Below, one piece after another: positions 1-7,727 of a stretch of DNA of 64,000 bases (the stretch's first letter is position 1; each line of letters begins with the position of its first letter). The position numbers and the translations under genes were made by a program. The notes beneath the pieces are model-generated. The model did no database searches. It was given only the letters and a program-made list of their open reading frames with translations, and had not been told where the DNA came from. The stretch spans positions 4,650,001 to 4,714,000 of the forward strand of contig NZ_CP079869.1 of assembly GCF_025263265.1 (NCBI RefSeq), in the 5' to 3' direction. The DNA comes from Mycobacterium sp. SMC-4. GTDB taxonomy: Bacteria > Actinomycetota > Actinomycetes > Mycobacteriales > Mycobacteriaceae.

Positions 1-85
1 CCTGGGCCAGGAACCGCACCACCGCCGCCTGTCGCAGCGCCTCCCGGGTGCGCTCACTGCGCGCGGTGTGGGCGGGTCGGACCAT
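1..85 (-). CDS. TetR-family regulator, N-terminal fragment (runs off left edge)
   Basis: Only the first 28 codons are in the window. Translation from the ATG at 85 gives an arginine-rich start followed by RTREALRQAAVVRFLAQ, the usual first helix of a TetR DNA-binding domain. The ATG shares a base with the TGA of the preceding TetR gene (TGATG), so the two are probably translationally coupled. The ligand-binding part is outside the window, so nothing can be said about its target. Confidence 0.6.
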   Translation of the reverse strand, partial: MVRPAHTARSERTREALRQAAVVRFLAQ

Positions 86-702
86 CAACTCGACCTGTGC
101 TGACCGAGCAACGCGATCGAGGCCTCGACCGCCTCGTCGGTGACGTCGCCGAGTCGCCCGCCTTCCTCGACGGTGCAAGCGGTCAGCTCGCGCAACCCGC
201 CGAGCAACATGATGATGCGCTGCCGCGAGATGGGACTGACTCCGGCAGAACGGAATTCGTCAGTATCGGTGATGGCGTCGACCATCGCGATGAAGGCCTG
301 CATCGCGTCACGCTGGAGGTCGCGTGCCACCGCACCGAGTGCAGGCACATCCCGGATCCAGCTGAGCATCAGCGCCGAGCGCGCCTCACCGGCGGCGATC
401 CACGCCTCGACCGCCTGCCGGACCTGCTTCTGCCAGGGCGCGCTGGCGTCGACCGCTTCGGAGATCTGGCGGACCTGGTCGGCGTTGGCGTCCGCGAGCA
501 ACGCGATGAAACAGGCCTCGCGGCTCTCGAACTGCTCATAGAAGGTCCGGCGCGAGGTGCGGGCCCGCCGCACGATGTCGGCGACGGTGGTCTTGGCGTA
601 GCCGTCCTCGGCGATGGACGCCTCCAGCGCGTCGAGCAACCGCTGGCGGAAGCCGGTGCGGTCATCGGCGGTGTCGGTGGCATCAGCGCGTGTCATGTCC
701 AC
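85..702 (-). CDS. TetR/AcrR-family transcriptional regulator
   Basis: This 205-residue protein has a TetR helix-turn-helix in its first 65 residues (helix around TTVADIVRRARTSRRTFYEQF) and an all-helical C-terminal half typical of ligand-binding TetR domains. TetR proteins are cytoplasmic dimeric repressors. The GTG start at 702 lies in the centre of a perfect inverted repeat (693-709), which suggests autoregulation. An in-frame ATG six bases further in is an alternative start. Its stop overlaps the start of a second TetR gene, so the two form a tandem regulator pair. The target and ligand are unknown. Confidence 0.85.
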   Translation of the reverse strand: MDMTRADATDTADDRTGFRQRLLDALEASIAEDGYAKTTVADIVRRARTSRRTFYEQFESREACFIALLADANADQVRQISEAVDASAPWQKQVRQAVEAWIAAGEARSALMLSWIRDVPALGAVARDLQRDAMQAFIAMVDAITDTDEFRSAGVSPISRQRIIMLLGGLRELTACTVEEGGRLGDVTDEAVEASIALLGQHRSS

Positions 703-709
703 GACATGA
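693..709. promoter_or_regulatory. Palindromic operator over a TetR start codon
   Basis: TCATGTC-CAC-GACATGA is a perfect 7-bp inverted repeat with a 3-bp centre. The centre is the complement of the GTG start codon of the TetR gene. The position suits autorepression; binding is inferred. Confidence 0.45.
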
Positions 710-717
710 TCCCACGG

Positions 718-1290
718 TCAACGGCAATAGCTGCGGGTGGCGACGTCGAGCGCCTGCCGGTACAGCGGGTCGAACCCGCGGGCGTCGGCGACGACGGCCT
801 TGGCCTGATCCAACTCGGCAGGACACACCGGCGACTGCAGCACGGCACGTTGTTCGGCGATCTCGCTGACCATCTGCCGGTTCACCTCGTCCAGGACGGC
901 CCGGGCAGCCGCCAGATCCTCGGCTGCCGCGGGCGCGGACGCGGGGTCCAACGTCCACTGCGAGAGCCGGGCGTACTGGATACCGACCGATGCGTCGATC
1001 TGGTCCCGGAAAACCGCCGTGACGACGGCCGGATCGGCACCGAGCAGGCTCGCCTCGGCGCTGACCGCGTCGATCACCTGCTGCTCGCGCTGCGGGTCCT
1101 TGACCGGCTGGCCGCTGTGGAACTTGGCCAGCGCCACCGGTTCGGCCACCTCGAGCCGACGGGCGGTGGCGTCGATGAGATCTTCGAGCGTGCTGGGCGG
1201 CTGTGCGGCGGCCGCCGGCGCGACCAACATGGCCAGTGCCGCGGCCGTGGCCGCCGCTCCGGCGGCCAGACGCGATCGACGAGTGAACAT
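718..1290 (-). CDS. Secreted chorismate mutase (AroQ gamma class)
   Basis: This 190-residue exported chorismate mutase converts chorismate to prephenate, the committed step to Phe and Tyr. It starts with a Sec signal peptide (two Arg, a hydrophobic run to about residue 24, an AAAAQ cleavage region). The all-helical gamma-class body follows, with candidate active-site residues R44/R45, K56, D65 and R68. Two C-terminal Cys residues (CPAE, and the penultimate residue) match the disulfide of the M. tuberculosis secreted enzyme. Why mycobacteria export this enzyme is unsettled. The start is unusual: the A of ATG is also the last base of the encoded CCA tail of tRNA-Phe, so there is no room for a separate ribosome-binding site. 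Confidence 0.85.
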   Translation of the reverse strand: MFTRRSRLAAGAAATAAALAMLVAPAAAAQPPSTLEDLIDATARRLEVAEPVALAKFHSGQPVKDPQREQQVIDAVSAEASLLGADPAVVTAVFRDQIDASVGIQYARLSQWTLDPASAPAAAEDLAAARAVLDEVNRQMVSEIAEQRAVLQSPVCPAELDQAKAVVADARGFDPLYRQALDVATRSYCR

Positions 1291-1366
1291 GGTGGCCAGG
1301 GCCGGGATCGAACCGGCGACCTTCCGCTTTTCAGGCGGACGCTCGTACCAACTGAGCTACCTGGCC
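1290..1366 (-). tRNA. tRNA-Phe (GAA)
   Basis: The minus strand folds into a full cloverleaf. The acceptor stem GGCCAGG pairs with CCTGGCC, the anticodon loop is CTGAAAA (anticodon GAA), and the T-arm GGTTCGATCC is present. The discriminator A is at 1293 and CCA is encoded at 1292-1290, its final A being shared with the chorismate mutase start codon. It is the last of three minus-strand tRNAs. Confidence 0.95.
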
Positions 1367-1406
1367 GGACGGCACCGATCACTGTGCAACAAGTGCCTCG
1401 CCGTGA

Positions 1407-1483
1407 TGGCGACCCTGACGGGACTCGAACCCGCGACCTCCGCCGTGACAGGGCGGCGCGCTAACCAACTGCGCCACAGGGCC
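1407..1483 (-). tRNA. tRNA-Asp (GTC)
   Basis: The cloverleaf has acceptor GGCCCTG against CAGGGTC with one G-U pair, anticodon loop CTGTCAC (anticodon GTC), T-arm GGTTCGAGTCC and discriminator G. CCA is encoded at 1409-1407. It is the middle gene of the Glu-Asp-Phe cluster. Confidence 0.95.
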
Positions 1484-1531
1484 TTACTTTTACTACTTTC
1501 GTGCAACTCCCACTTTCGTGGTCGCCACGCG

Positions 1532-1604
1532 TACCCCCTACGGGATTCGAACCCGCGCTACCGCCTTGAAAGGGCGGCGTCCTAGGCCGCTAGACGAAGG
1601 GGGC
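1532..1604 (-). tRNA. tRNA-Glu (TTC)
   Basis: The cloverleaf has acceptor GCCCCCT against AGGGGGT with a terminal G-U pair, anticodon loop CTTTCAA (anticodon TTC) and T-arm GGTTCGAATCC. CCA is not encoded. It is the first tRNA of the minus-strand cluster and diverges from tRNA-Lys across about 117 bp that should hold both promoters. Confidence 0.95.
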
Positions 1605-1721
1605 CAGCCGAATCTCTCCGGGGTACTCGCAACGCTCATGTCGTTGGGAGCTTCGATAGCTTAGGGTACCGACACCCAAATCCTCAAACGAGCAGCCCAC
1701 CGCTATCCTTTCTGATGCCAA

Positions 1722-1794
1722 GCCCCTATAGCTCAGTTGGTAGAGCTACGGACTTTTAATCCGCAGGTCCTAGGTTCGAGTCCTAGTGGGGGCA
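1722..1794 (+). tRNA. tRNA-Lys (TTT)
   Basis: The plus-strand cloverleaf has acceptor GCCCCTA against TGGGGGC, D-arm AGCTCAGTTGGTAGAGC, anticodon loop CTTTTAA (anticodon TTT) and T-arm GGTTCGAGTCC. CCA is not encoded. A TATCCT hexamer at 1704-1709 is a plausible -10 box. Its 3' end lies one base from the stop codon of the convergent downstream gene. Confidence 0.95.
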
Positions 1795-1795
1795 C

Positions 1796-2479
1796 TCAGC
1801 GGAAGTAGCGCTCGTTGCCGGTCGGGTAGCCGCCGCCGGTGGTGGTGATGTGGACGTGGTCGTAATGGCCGTAGCCGCCGGCTCTGGCACCGTTGGGCGT
1901 GTAGTACACACCCCGCCAGATGGCATCCTGGATCCCGAAGCGCTGCGCGTTCTGCAGCACGTAGGCCACGATCGCGTTACCCAGCGCGATGCCGTGCGCC
2001 GAGCTCGGGTTCGGGATCATCACGTCCAGCGCGAGGCCGTCAGGATGCCAGCGCAACGCATCCTGACGGACGCCGCCGATATGGCTGATCTCCGGGAACA
2101 TCGCGCTGACGCTGCGCGCGGTCAGGATGGTGCGGACCTGCAGGCCGCGCTCCGGGGCCACCCCGGCCGGCAGGGTCGGGCTGACCACCCGCCAGCGCGA
2201 CGCCGACACCAGTTCGACTGCCGAGGCTTCGTCGCTCGGCGCTTCGGCGGTGAGGTGGTCCGTCGGCGCGCCGGGCGCGGCGACGATCTCGACGCAGCAG
2301 GGCTGCTCCGGCGCCTCGACCGACTCGGCCGGCTGTTGCGCGACGGGTGCGGGCTCGACTGCAGCAACACGCGTGCCCTCGTCGCCGTGGGCGATCAGCA
2401 GCACCGCTGCTGGGGCGAGCACAGCGCCGAGGTACACCGACGGACTGCGCCGTGTCTGGGACTTCGAGTGCCGACCCAC
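1796..2479 (-). CDS. Exported protein with M15-like / ARB_07466-like C-terminal domain
   Basis: This is a 227-residue protein. Residues about 14-31 form a hydrophobic signal or anchor, followed by a Pro/Ala/Glu-rich linker. The globular C-terminal half contains HPDGLALDV and, near the end, GHYDHVHIT. That His/Asp plus HxxH arrangement matches the M15-like (D,D-peptidase-like) fold seen in mycobacterial ARB_07466-type proteins, so a cell-wall role is likely but substrate and activity are unproven. I chose the GTG at 2479 because a TATCTT -10 box ends exactly 6 nt upstream, fitting a leaderless transcript. The longer reading from 2542 adds residues without signal character. Confidence 0.65.
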   Translation of the reverse strand: MGRHSKSQTRRSPSVYLGAVLAPAAVLLIAHGDEGTRVAAVEPAPVAQQPAESVEAPEQPCCVEIVAAPGAPTDHLTAEAPSDEASAVELVSASRWRVVSPTLPAGVAPERGLQVRTILTARSVSAMFPEISHIGGVRQDALRWHPDGLALDVMIPNPSSAHGIALGNAIVAYVLQNAQRFGIQDAIWRGVYYTPNGARAGGYGHYDHVHITTTGGGYPTGNERYFR

Positions 2480-2485
2480 ACAAGC

Positions 2486-2491
2486 AAGATA
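2486..2491 (-). promoter_or_regulatory. -10 box of a leaderless promoter
   Basis: TATCTT on the minus strand is followed by 6 nt and then GTG at 2479. I do not see a convincing -35 hexamer. Confidence 0.3.
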
Positions 2492-2584
2492 CGGAAAAGA
2501 TCGGCAATGTACAGCATCAAGTGCCGAACTTGAAGACGGCACGCTGATCGTTACCGGACCGGGATGCTCCCTTCAGCGAATCTT

Positions 2585-2607
2585 GACGTGCGGCATCGCC
2601 GCAGGTC
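2585..2607 (-). terminator. Hairpin after the kinase gene
   Basis: A stem of TGCGGC/GCCGCA closes over ATC and is extended by GAC/GTC beyond one mismatch. It lies 6 bp past the kinase stop. There is no U tract, which is common in actinobacteria, so this is a candidate only. Confidence 0.35.
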
Positions 2608-2612
2608 AGTCG

Positions 2613-3509
2613 CTATGCCACGACCAGCACCACGGCGAACACCAGGACCGCCAGAACGGCGAAGGCAGCCAGTACTCCGCTGGTTCCACGGGACTGCGCG
2701 ACCGGCGCGTTCAGACTTGCCTGCATCGCCGCCGCGGTGCTGAATCGCCACCGCGGATCGGGCGACATGGCCTGCTCGATCGTCGCGGCCAGTGCAGCGT
2801 CGATATCGGGCCGCAGCGCCCTCAGCGGCGTCACCCGCCCGGTATAAATCGCGTCGGCCAACGCGGCCAGGTTGTCCTGGGGATAGGCTCGGCGGCCGGT
2901 CAGCGCCTCGTAGGCCACGACTCCGAGCGCGTACAGGTCATCACTGGGCGTAGCCGGCCGCCCCGCGATGCGGTCGGCGGGCAGGTAGGCCATGGTGCCG
3001 AACACCCGGTTGGTCAGGGTCTGCGGTGACTCGGCACTCTTCGCGACGCCGAAATCGGTGATCTTGACCCCGCCGGACGGGGTGAACAACAGGTTGGCCG
3101 GCTTGACGTCACGGTGCAGCACGCCGCGGCCGTGCGCGGCGCCCAGCGCGGACAACACGTCGGTGACGATGGCGCGGACGTGCCCGCAGGGCAGCGGCCC
3201 GTGCTTGGCCAGCACGTCGGCCAGGCTCTGACCGGGCAGCCGCTCCAGCACGATGTAGTCGCGGCCGTGGTCGACGCCGTGGTCGTGGACGGCCACCACG
3301 TGCGGATGGTTGAGCAGCGCCGCGGCCCGGGCCTCGGTCATGAAGCGACGACGGGTGTCCGGTTGAGCGCTGACCGCCGGGTGCAACATCTTGACCGCGA
3401 CAGGCCGACCCAGCCGGATGTCCCAGGCATCACGCACCTCCGCCATGCCGCCGCGGCCGAGAACACCGCGAAGTTCATAGCGGCCGCCCAGAAGCTCTGG
3501 CGCCTGCAT
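2613..3509 (-). CDS. Hanks-type Ser/Thr protein kinase, membrane-anchored
   Basis: This is a 298-residue eukaryotic-like kinase. Visible motifs are the glycine loop GRGGMAEV (about 19-25), catalytic Lys 40 in VAVKML, Glu 59, HRDVKPANL with Asp 134, and DFG at 152-154. The last 23 residues are one hydrophobic helix with no extracellular sensor domain, so it should be a cytoplasmic kinase tethered by its C-terminus. It is shorter than PknA or PknB. The ATG at 3509 begins just before the kinase fold; upstream in-frame sequence overlaps the MpaB-family gene antecedent and looks non-coding. Substrates cannot be told from sequence. Confidence 0.85.
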   Translation of the reverse strand: MQAPELLGGRYELRGVLGRGGMAEVRDAWDIRLGRPVAVKMLHPAVSAQPDTRRRFMTEARAAALLNHPHVVAVHDHGVDHGRDYIVLERLPGQSLADVLAKHGPLPCGHVRAIVTDVLSALGAAHGRGVLHRDVKPANLLFTPSGGVKITDFGVAKSAESPQTLTNRVFGTMAYLPADRIAGRPATPSDDLYALGVVAYEALTGRRAYPQDNLAALADAIYTGRVTPLRALRPDIDAALAATIEQAMSPDPRWRFSTAAAMQASLNAPVAQSRGTSGVLAAFAVLAVLVFAVVLVVA

Positions 3510-3565
3510 GCTCTTGAAGCTAGCCAATACGCCGCGAACGCAAACCTGACGCGCCGGTAGCCAGA

Positions 3566-4585
3566 TCAGACGTTGGGGCAGTAGAACTGCGGCTGTCCGC
3601 GGTATTCGACCGGTGGCAGGTTGCGCGCCGGGGTCTGCACCAGCGGCGCGTCGGCCGGAATTCGCCCAACTGCGCGATCGGTCGCCGAGCGTTTCCGCGG
3701 GTGCATCAACCAGCGCTTGGGCAGCACGGTCGTCGCCAGATGCAGGACATTGCCGATACGTCGGTGGACCCATTCCTGGCGTCGCGACCAGGTGAAGCCC
3801 ATCAGCTCGCGCACCGGCTGGTCGTAGAGCCCGACGGTCATGAACACCAGGAACCGTTGCATGACCATCAGATTCAGCCGCCAGGCCCAGTCGGGCACCC
3901 ACTGCAGCGACGGGTGTTTGGGCATGGTCGTCAGGTCCAGCACTTCCCTTGCCGCCCATGTGTTTTCGAGAACGTTGTGACACATGTGGTCCCAGTACTG
4001 CTCGAATTCCTCCCAACTCTGCGGCACCGGACGCATGCTCATGCCGTACATGCGGTACCAGGTCAGGTGTTCATCGAACAACTGTCGGCGTTGCTCGTCG
4101 GTCAGCCCGCCGTGGAAACGCTCGGCCGCCAGCAGCGTGGACTTGAAGAAGGTCGCGTGCGCCCAGTAGAAGACGTCGGGGTTCAGCGCGCTGTAGCGGC
4201 GCCCCTGATCGTCGACGCCCTTGATCCCGATGTGGTAGTCCCGCACTTCGGCACCGGTCTGCGGGGCGCGATCGCCGTCGAAAACCACGCCTCCGATCGG
4301 GTAGATCGACCGCAGCAGGCGCGGCATCCGCTCCAGGAAGAAGATCGAGTGCTGTTCGACCGCGGCCCCCAACTGCGGGTGCATGTTCTGCATCGAACCG
4401 GCCCACGGACCCTGGAACAGCCCCGTCCACTGGCCGAAGTACTTCCATGTCAGCGAGTCCGGCCCGAGCGGCGCCGGCAGGTCGTCATATCCGCCCGCGC
4501 TCACCGGGCAGCCGGCGGCCATCGCGGCCTCGCCGGTGCCCGCGTCGCTGTTGGCCGGGCACGTCGCGGACGTATCTTGAGTCAC
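3566..4585 (-). CDS. Oxygenase MpaB family protein (DUF2236)
   Basis: This 339-residue protein belongs to the DUF2236/MpaB family, related to the haem latex-clearing oxygenases and the mycophenolic-acid MpaB enzyme. Family features include the N-terminal GPDSLTWKYFGQW segment, the RLLRSIYPIGGVVFDG region, WAHATFFKS, and a long helical middle. It ends with a Pro-rich tail. It diverges from a TetR gene across 69 bp containing an inverted repeat, so that TetR probably controls it. The substrate is unknown; a hydrophobic or lipid-like compound is a guess from the family. Confidence 0.75.
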   Translation of the reverse strand: MTQDTSATCPANSDAGTGEAAMAAGCPVSAGGYDDLPAPLGPDSLTWKYFGQWTGLFQGPWAGSMQNMHPQLGAAVEQHSIFFLERMPRLLRSIYPIGGVVFDGDRAPQTGAEVRDYHIGIKGVDDQGRRYSALNPDVFYWAHATFFKSTLLAAERFHGGLTDEQRRQLFDEHLTWYRMYGMSMRPVPQSWEEFEQYWDHMCHNVLENTWAAREVLDLTTMPKHPSLQWVPDWAWRLNLMVMQRFLVFMTVGLYDQPVRELMGFTWSRRQEWVHRRIGNVLHLATTVLPKRWLMHPRKRSATDRAVGRIPADAPLVQTPARNLPPVEYRGQPQFYCPNV

Positions 4586-4616
4586 TGGCGCTCTTCCTGT
4601 CGACGCGTCACAGAAT

Positions 4617-4636
4617 CTGACTACACACGTTGTCAG
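4617..4636. promoter_or_regulatory. Inverted repeat between divergent MpaB-family and TetR genes
   Basis: CTGAC...GTCAG arms frame a 20-bp imperfect dyad in the 69-bp gap between the two divergent start codons. It is a likely operator for the adjacent TetR protein. Confidence 0.45.
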
Positions 4637-4654
4637 TTCGAGCTTAGGAGGGCT

Positions 4655-5239
4655 GTGCGCTCAGGTCAACGACGAGGCAGATGGTCCGGCGTTCCGTTGT
4701 CGGACCGCCAGGCGCTGCGCCGTGACGAGCTGATCGCCGCCGGCATCGCCGCGCTGGGCAGTCCGGACGGGCCCGGCCTGACTGTCCGGGCGGTGTGCCG
4801 CGCCGCCGGGCTGACCGAACGCTACTTCTACGAGAGCTTCACCGACAGAGACGATTACGTTGCCGCCGTCTACGACGAAGTGTGCAGCGCCGCGATGGCG
4901 ACGCTGATGCAGTCGCAAAGCCCCCGCGACGCGGTCGAGCGGTTCGTCTCGCTGATGGTCGACGACCCGGCCCGCGGCCGGGTACTGCTGCTGGCCCCGG
5001 AAGCCGAACCGGTGCTGGCCCGCTCGGGTGCCCGCTGGATGCCCAGCTTCATCGAACTGTTGCAGCACAAACTGACACGAATCACCGATCCGACCGTTCA
5101 GGCCATGATTGCCACCGGCTTGATCGGGGCACTCACCGCACTGTTCACCGCCTATCTCGACGGGCGCCTGACGGCCACTCGCGAGCAGTTCATCGACCAC
5201 TGTGTTGAGCTACTGCTCAGCAGAGCAACAACTGGATAA
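4655..5239 (+). CDS. TetR-family transcriptional regulator
   Basis: This is a 194-residue TetR protein. The HTH region includes LTVRAVCRAAGLTERYFYESF (about 40-60), followed by a helical ligand domain. I chose GTG at 4655 because AGGAGG sits at 4646-4651, although the 3-nt spacing is short; a TTG a few codons in is the alternative. It is divergent from the MpaB-family gene and upstream of desA1, so it may sense a lipid-type ligand, but this is inference. Confidence 0.8.
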   Translation: MRSGQRRGRWSGVPLSDRQALRRDELIAAGIAALGSPDGPGLTVRAVCRAAGLTERYFYESFTDRDDYVAAVYDEVCSAAMATLMQSQSPRDAVERFVSLMVDDPARGRVLLLAPEAEPVLARSGARWMPSFIELLQHKLTRITDPTVQAMIATGLIGALTALFTAYLDGRLTATREQFIDHCVELLLSRATTG

Positions 5240-5275
5240 CACCGTCACGTCGCGTGTGACCTGCGGCGCGGTGGC

Positions 5276-5305
5276 TTGAATGTCACCGAAATACACAGAT
5301 ATATT
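5276..5305 (+). promoter_or_regulatory. SigA-type promoter of desA1
   Basis: TTGAAT (5276-5281), an 18-bp spacer and TATATT (5300-5305). Transcription would start near 5312, giving a leader of about 30 nt that carries GGGAGG ahead of the GTG start of desA1. Confidence 0.55.
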
Positions 5306-5342
5306 GAGTGCAACCAACAGGTACACATAACTGGGAGGTGTC

Positions 5343-6350
5343 GTGTCGAAAGACCTGACCGACCTGCAGCTGTTGACCGAGCTCGAGCCCGTCGTCGAGC
5401 CGCTGGTCAACCGCCACATGCAGATGAAGAAGGACTGGAACCCGCACGACTACATCCCGTGGTCCGACGGTAAGAACTACTACGCCCTCGGCGGCCAGGA
5501 CTGGGACATCGAGCAGTCGAAGCTCTCCGAGGTCGCCCGCGTCGCGATGCTGACAAACCTGCTCACCGAGGACAACCTGCCGTCCTATCACCGCGAGATC
5601 GCGATGAACTTCAGCATGGACGGCCCGTGGGGCTTCTGGGTCAACCGCTGGACCGCCGAGGAGAACCGCCACGGCATCGCGCTGCGCGACTACCTCGTCG
5701 TCACCCGCAACGTCGACCCCGTCGAACTCGAGATGCTGCGCATCGAGCAGATGACGCGTGGCTTCTCCCCCGGCCAGAACCAGCAGGGCGGCATCGAACT
5801 GTTCGCCGAGAGCCTCTTCGACTCGGTGATCTATGTGACGTTCCAGGAGCTTGCGACCCGCGTCTCACACCGCAACACCGGCAAGGCGTGTGAGGACCCG
5901 ATCGCCGACCAACTGCTGCAGCGCGTGTCGGCCGACGAGAACCTGCACATGATCTTCTACCGGGACGTGTCCGAAGCCGGTTTCGAGATCGCGCCGAATC
6001 AGGCGATGAAGTCCCTGCACAAGGTGCTGCGCAACTTCAAGATGCCCGGTTACACCATCCCGGATTTCCGTCGTCGTGCGGTGACGATCGCCTCGGGCGG
6101 TGTGTACGACCCGAAGATCCACCTCGACGACATCGTCTTGCCGGTGCTGAAGAAGTGGCGCATCTTCGAACGCGAGGACTTCAACGGCGAGAGCGCACGC
6201 ATGCGCGACGACCTCGGTCTCCTCATCGAGGAGCTGCAGGAAGCCGTCGACAAGTTCGAGGTCGCCAAACAGCGCCGCGAGCAACGTCTCCGTCAGATGG
6301 CCGAGAAGAAGGCGGCCAAGGCCCAGCTGGTGGGATCATCAGCCTCGTAA
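5343..6350 (+). CDS. desA1: Acyl-ACP desaturase DesA1
   Basis: This 335-residue soluble diiron desaturase introduces a double bond into acyl-ACP, in mycobacteria linked to mycolic-acid synthesis. The iron-binding motifs are present: an early Glu in LPSYHREI, EENRHG, Glu in FQELATRVSHRNTG, and DENLH. Length matches the DesA1 family, and the tail is a charged Lys/Arg/Glu helix. The GTG start at 5343 follows GGGAGG. A Dus gene follows with a one-base-shifted overlap at the stop, so the two are probably co-transcribed. Confidence 0.92.
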   Translation: MSKDLTDLQLLTELEPVVEPLVNRHMQMKKDWNPHDYIPWSDGKNYYALGGQDWDIEQSKLSEVARVAMLTNLLTEDNLPSYHREIAMNFSMDGPWGFWVNRWTAEENRHGIALRDYLVVTRNVDPVELEMLRIEQMTRGFSPGQNQQGGIELFAESLFDSVIYVTFQELATRVSHRNTGKACEDPIADQLLQRVSADENLHMIFYRDVSEAGFEIAPNQAMKSLHKVLRNFKMPGYTIPDFRRRAVTIASGGVYDPKIHLDDIVLPVLKKWRIFEREDFNGESARMRDDLGLLIEELQEAVDKFEVAKQRREQRLRQMAEKKAAKAQLVGSSAS

Positions 6351-7510
6351 CAGATACCCCTCGTTCGGCCCGGTCCCTGCGGATCGGGCCGTTCGACCTT
6401 CGCAGCCCCGTCGTGCTGGCTCCCATGGCTGGGGTGACCAATGTCGCATTCCGCACGCTGTGCCGGGAGCTTGAGCTCAGCCGAGCGGGCACCGTCAGCG
6501 GGCTGTATGTGTGCGAGATGGTGACCGCTCGCGCTCTGGTGGAGCGACACCCAGTCACCATGCACATGACGACGTTCGCGCCCGACGAGACCCCGCGCTC
6601 GCTGCAGCTCTACAGCGTGGACCCGGCCAACACCTACGCCGCGGCGAAGATGATCGTCGACGAGGATCTCGCCGACCACATCGATATGAATTTCGGCTGC
6701 CCGGTCCCGAAAGTCACCCGGCGCGGCGGTGGAGCGGCGCTGCCCTACAAACGTCGGCTGTTCGGTCAGATCGTGGCCGCCGCGGTACGTGCCACCGAAG
6801 GCACCCGCATCCCGGTCACCGTCAAGTTCCGCATCGGTATCGACGATGAGCACCACACCTACCTCGACGCCGGTCGCATCGCCGAGCAGGAGGGTGCCGC
6901 CGCGGTGGCTCTGCACGCCCGCACCGCCGCGCAGCGCTACTCCGGGGTGGCCGACTGGGACCAGATCGCAGCCCTCAAGGCGCACGTCGGTGGTATTCCG
7001 GTACTCGGAAACGGTGATATCTTCGACGCCCGAGACGCGCTGGCCATGATGGCCGCGACCGGGTGTGACGGCGTCGTGATCGGCCGTGGCTGCCTGGGGC
7101 GGCCCTGGCTGTTCGCCGAGCTGTCGGCCGCCTTTTCCGGGGCGGTGCCGGCGACCCCGCCGACCTTGGGCGAGGTCGCGGCGATCATCCGAAGGCACGG
7201 TGAGCTGCTGGCCGCCCACTTCGGAGAGGACAAGGGAATGCGGGACATCCGCAAGCATGTGGCCTGGTACCTGCACGGTTTTCCGGCCGGAGCCGACCTG
7301 CGCCGGTCGATGGCACTGGTCAAGACGATTTCCGAGCTGGATGACCTGCTCGAGCAACTCGATCCGGACGTGCCTTTTCCGGCTGCGGCCCACGGTCCGC
7401 GCGGACGTCAGGGTTCGGCGGCCTCGGTGACGCTGCCCGAAGGGTGGCTGGACGACCCCGACGACTGCACGGTCCCGGCCGGCGCTGACGTGATGCATTC
7501 CGGGGGCTAG
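6347..7510 (+). CDS. tRNA-dihydrouridine synthase (Dus family), atypical start
   Basis: Dus enzymes reduce uridine in the tRNA D-loop using FMN and NADPH. Family motifs are LAPMAGVTNVAFR, the MNFGCPVPKVTRRGGG segment with the catalytic Cys, VTVKFRIG, VALHARTAAQRYSG and GVVIGRGCLGRPW. After the barrel the C-terminus is helical, ending in an acidic stretch. The start is a problem: between the ATG at 6155 (deep inside desA1) and the GTG at 6413 (inside the first conserved strand) there is no ATG, GTG or TTG in frame. I placed the start at GTA 6347, where GTAA overlaps the desA1 stop exactly as GTGA/ATGA junctions do. CTG at 6377 is another option. Confidence 0.85.
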   Translation, partial: VTDTPRSARSLRIGPFDLRSPVVLAPMAGVTNVAFRTLCRELELSRAGTVSGLYVCEMVTARALVERHPVTMHMTTFAPDETPRSLQLYSVDPANTYAAAKMIVDEDLADHIDMNFGCPVPKVTRRGGGAALPYKRRLFGQIVAAAVRATEGTRIPVTVKFRIGIDDEHHTYLDAGRIAEQEGAAAVALHARTAAQRYSGVADWDQIAALKAHVGGIPVLGNGDIFDARDALAMMAATGCDGVVIGRGCLGRPWLFAELSAAFSGAVPATPPTLGEVAAIIRRHGELLAAHFGEDKGMRDIRKHVAWYLHGFPAGADLRRSMALVKTISELDDLLEQLDPDVPFPAAAHGPRGRQGSAASVTLPEGWLDDPDDCTVPAGADVMHSGG

Positions 7511-7579
7511 CCTGCGCTGAGACCGTTTCGAGAGATTTCTGACACTTAACTCGGCTAGCTGTCTCTCAGGATGTCTCAG

Positions 7580-7620
7580 TACGATAAGGGGCCACATTGT
7601 TCGGCTCCAACGGCGGAGCC
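7580..7620 (+). promoter_or_regulatory. Candidate -10 box and leader hairpin upstream of the LCP gene
   Basis: The 217-bp gap before the LCP gene holds a TACGAT hexamer (7580-7585) that could be a -10 box, and a 6-bp stem GGCTCC/GGAGCC with loop AACGGC (7603-7620). The hairpin could be a leader structure or a terminator for the Dus transcript. I see no small gene here. Confidence 0.3.
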
Positions 7621-7727
7621 TGATCAGCGCTGAACGACAGCAGACGGGCATCGGAAATTTCGGTGCCGTCGCGCCAGGACGCAGACGTCGTCAGCGGAGC
7701 CCCACGAGCTGGAGGGCCGGTAGGAAG

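Noticed and set aside
97..1464. A 455-codon plus-strand frame through the left end.
   Set aside because: It runs through two tRNA genes and antisense to the TetR and chorismate mutase genes; codon content is an Arg/Gly/Asp shadow typical of GC-rich DNA.
1290..1794. tRNA cluster as an integration site for a genomic island.
   Set aside because: Genes on both sides look like core mycobacterial genes and I find no repeated tRNA 3' end or integrase in the window.
5243..5260. GTCAC-N7-GTGAC repeat before desA1 as a CRP site.
   Set aside because: CRP-type sites have TGTGA-N6-TCACA; the half-sites here are in the reverse order.
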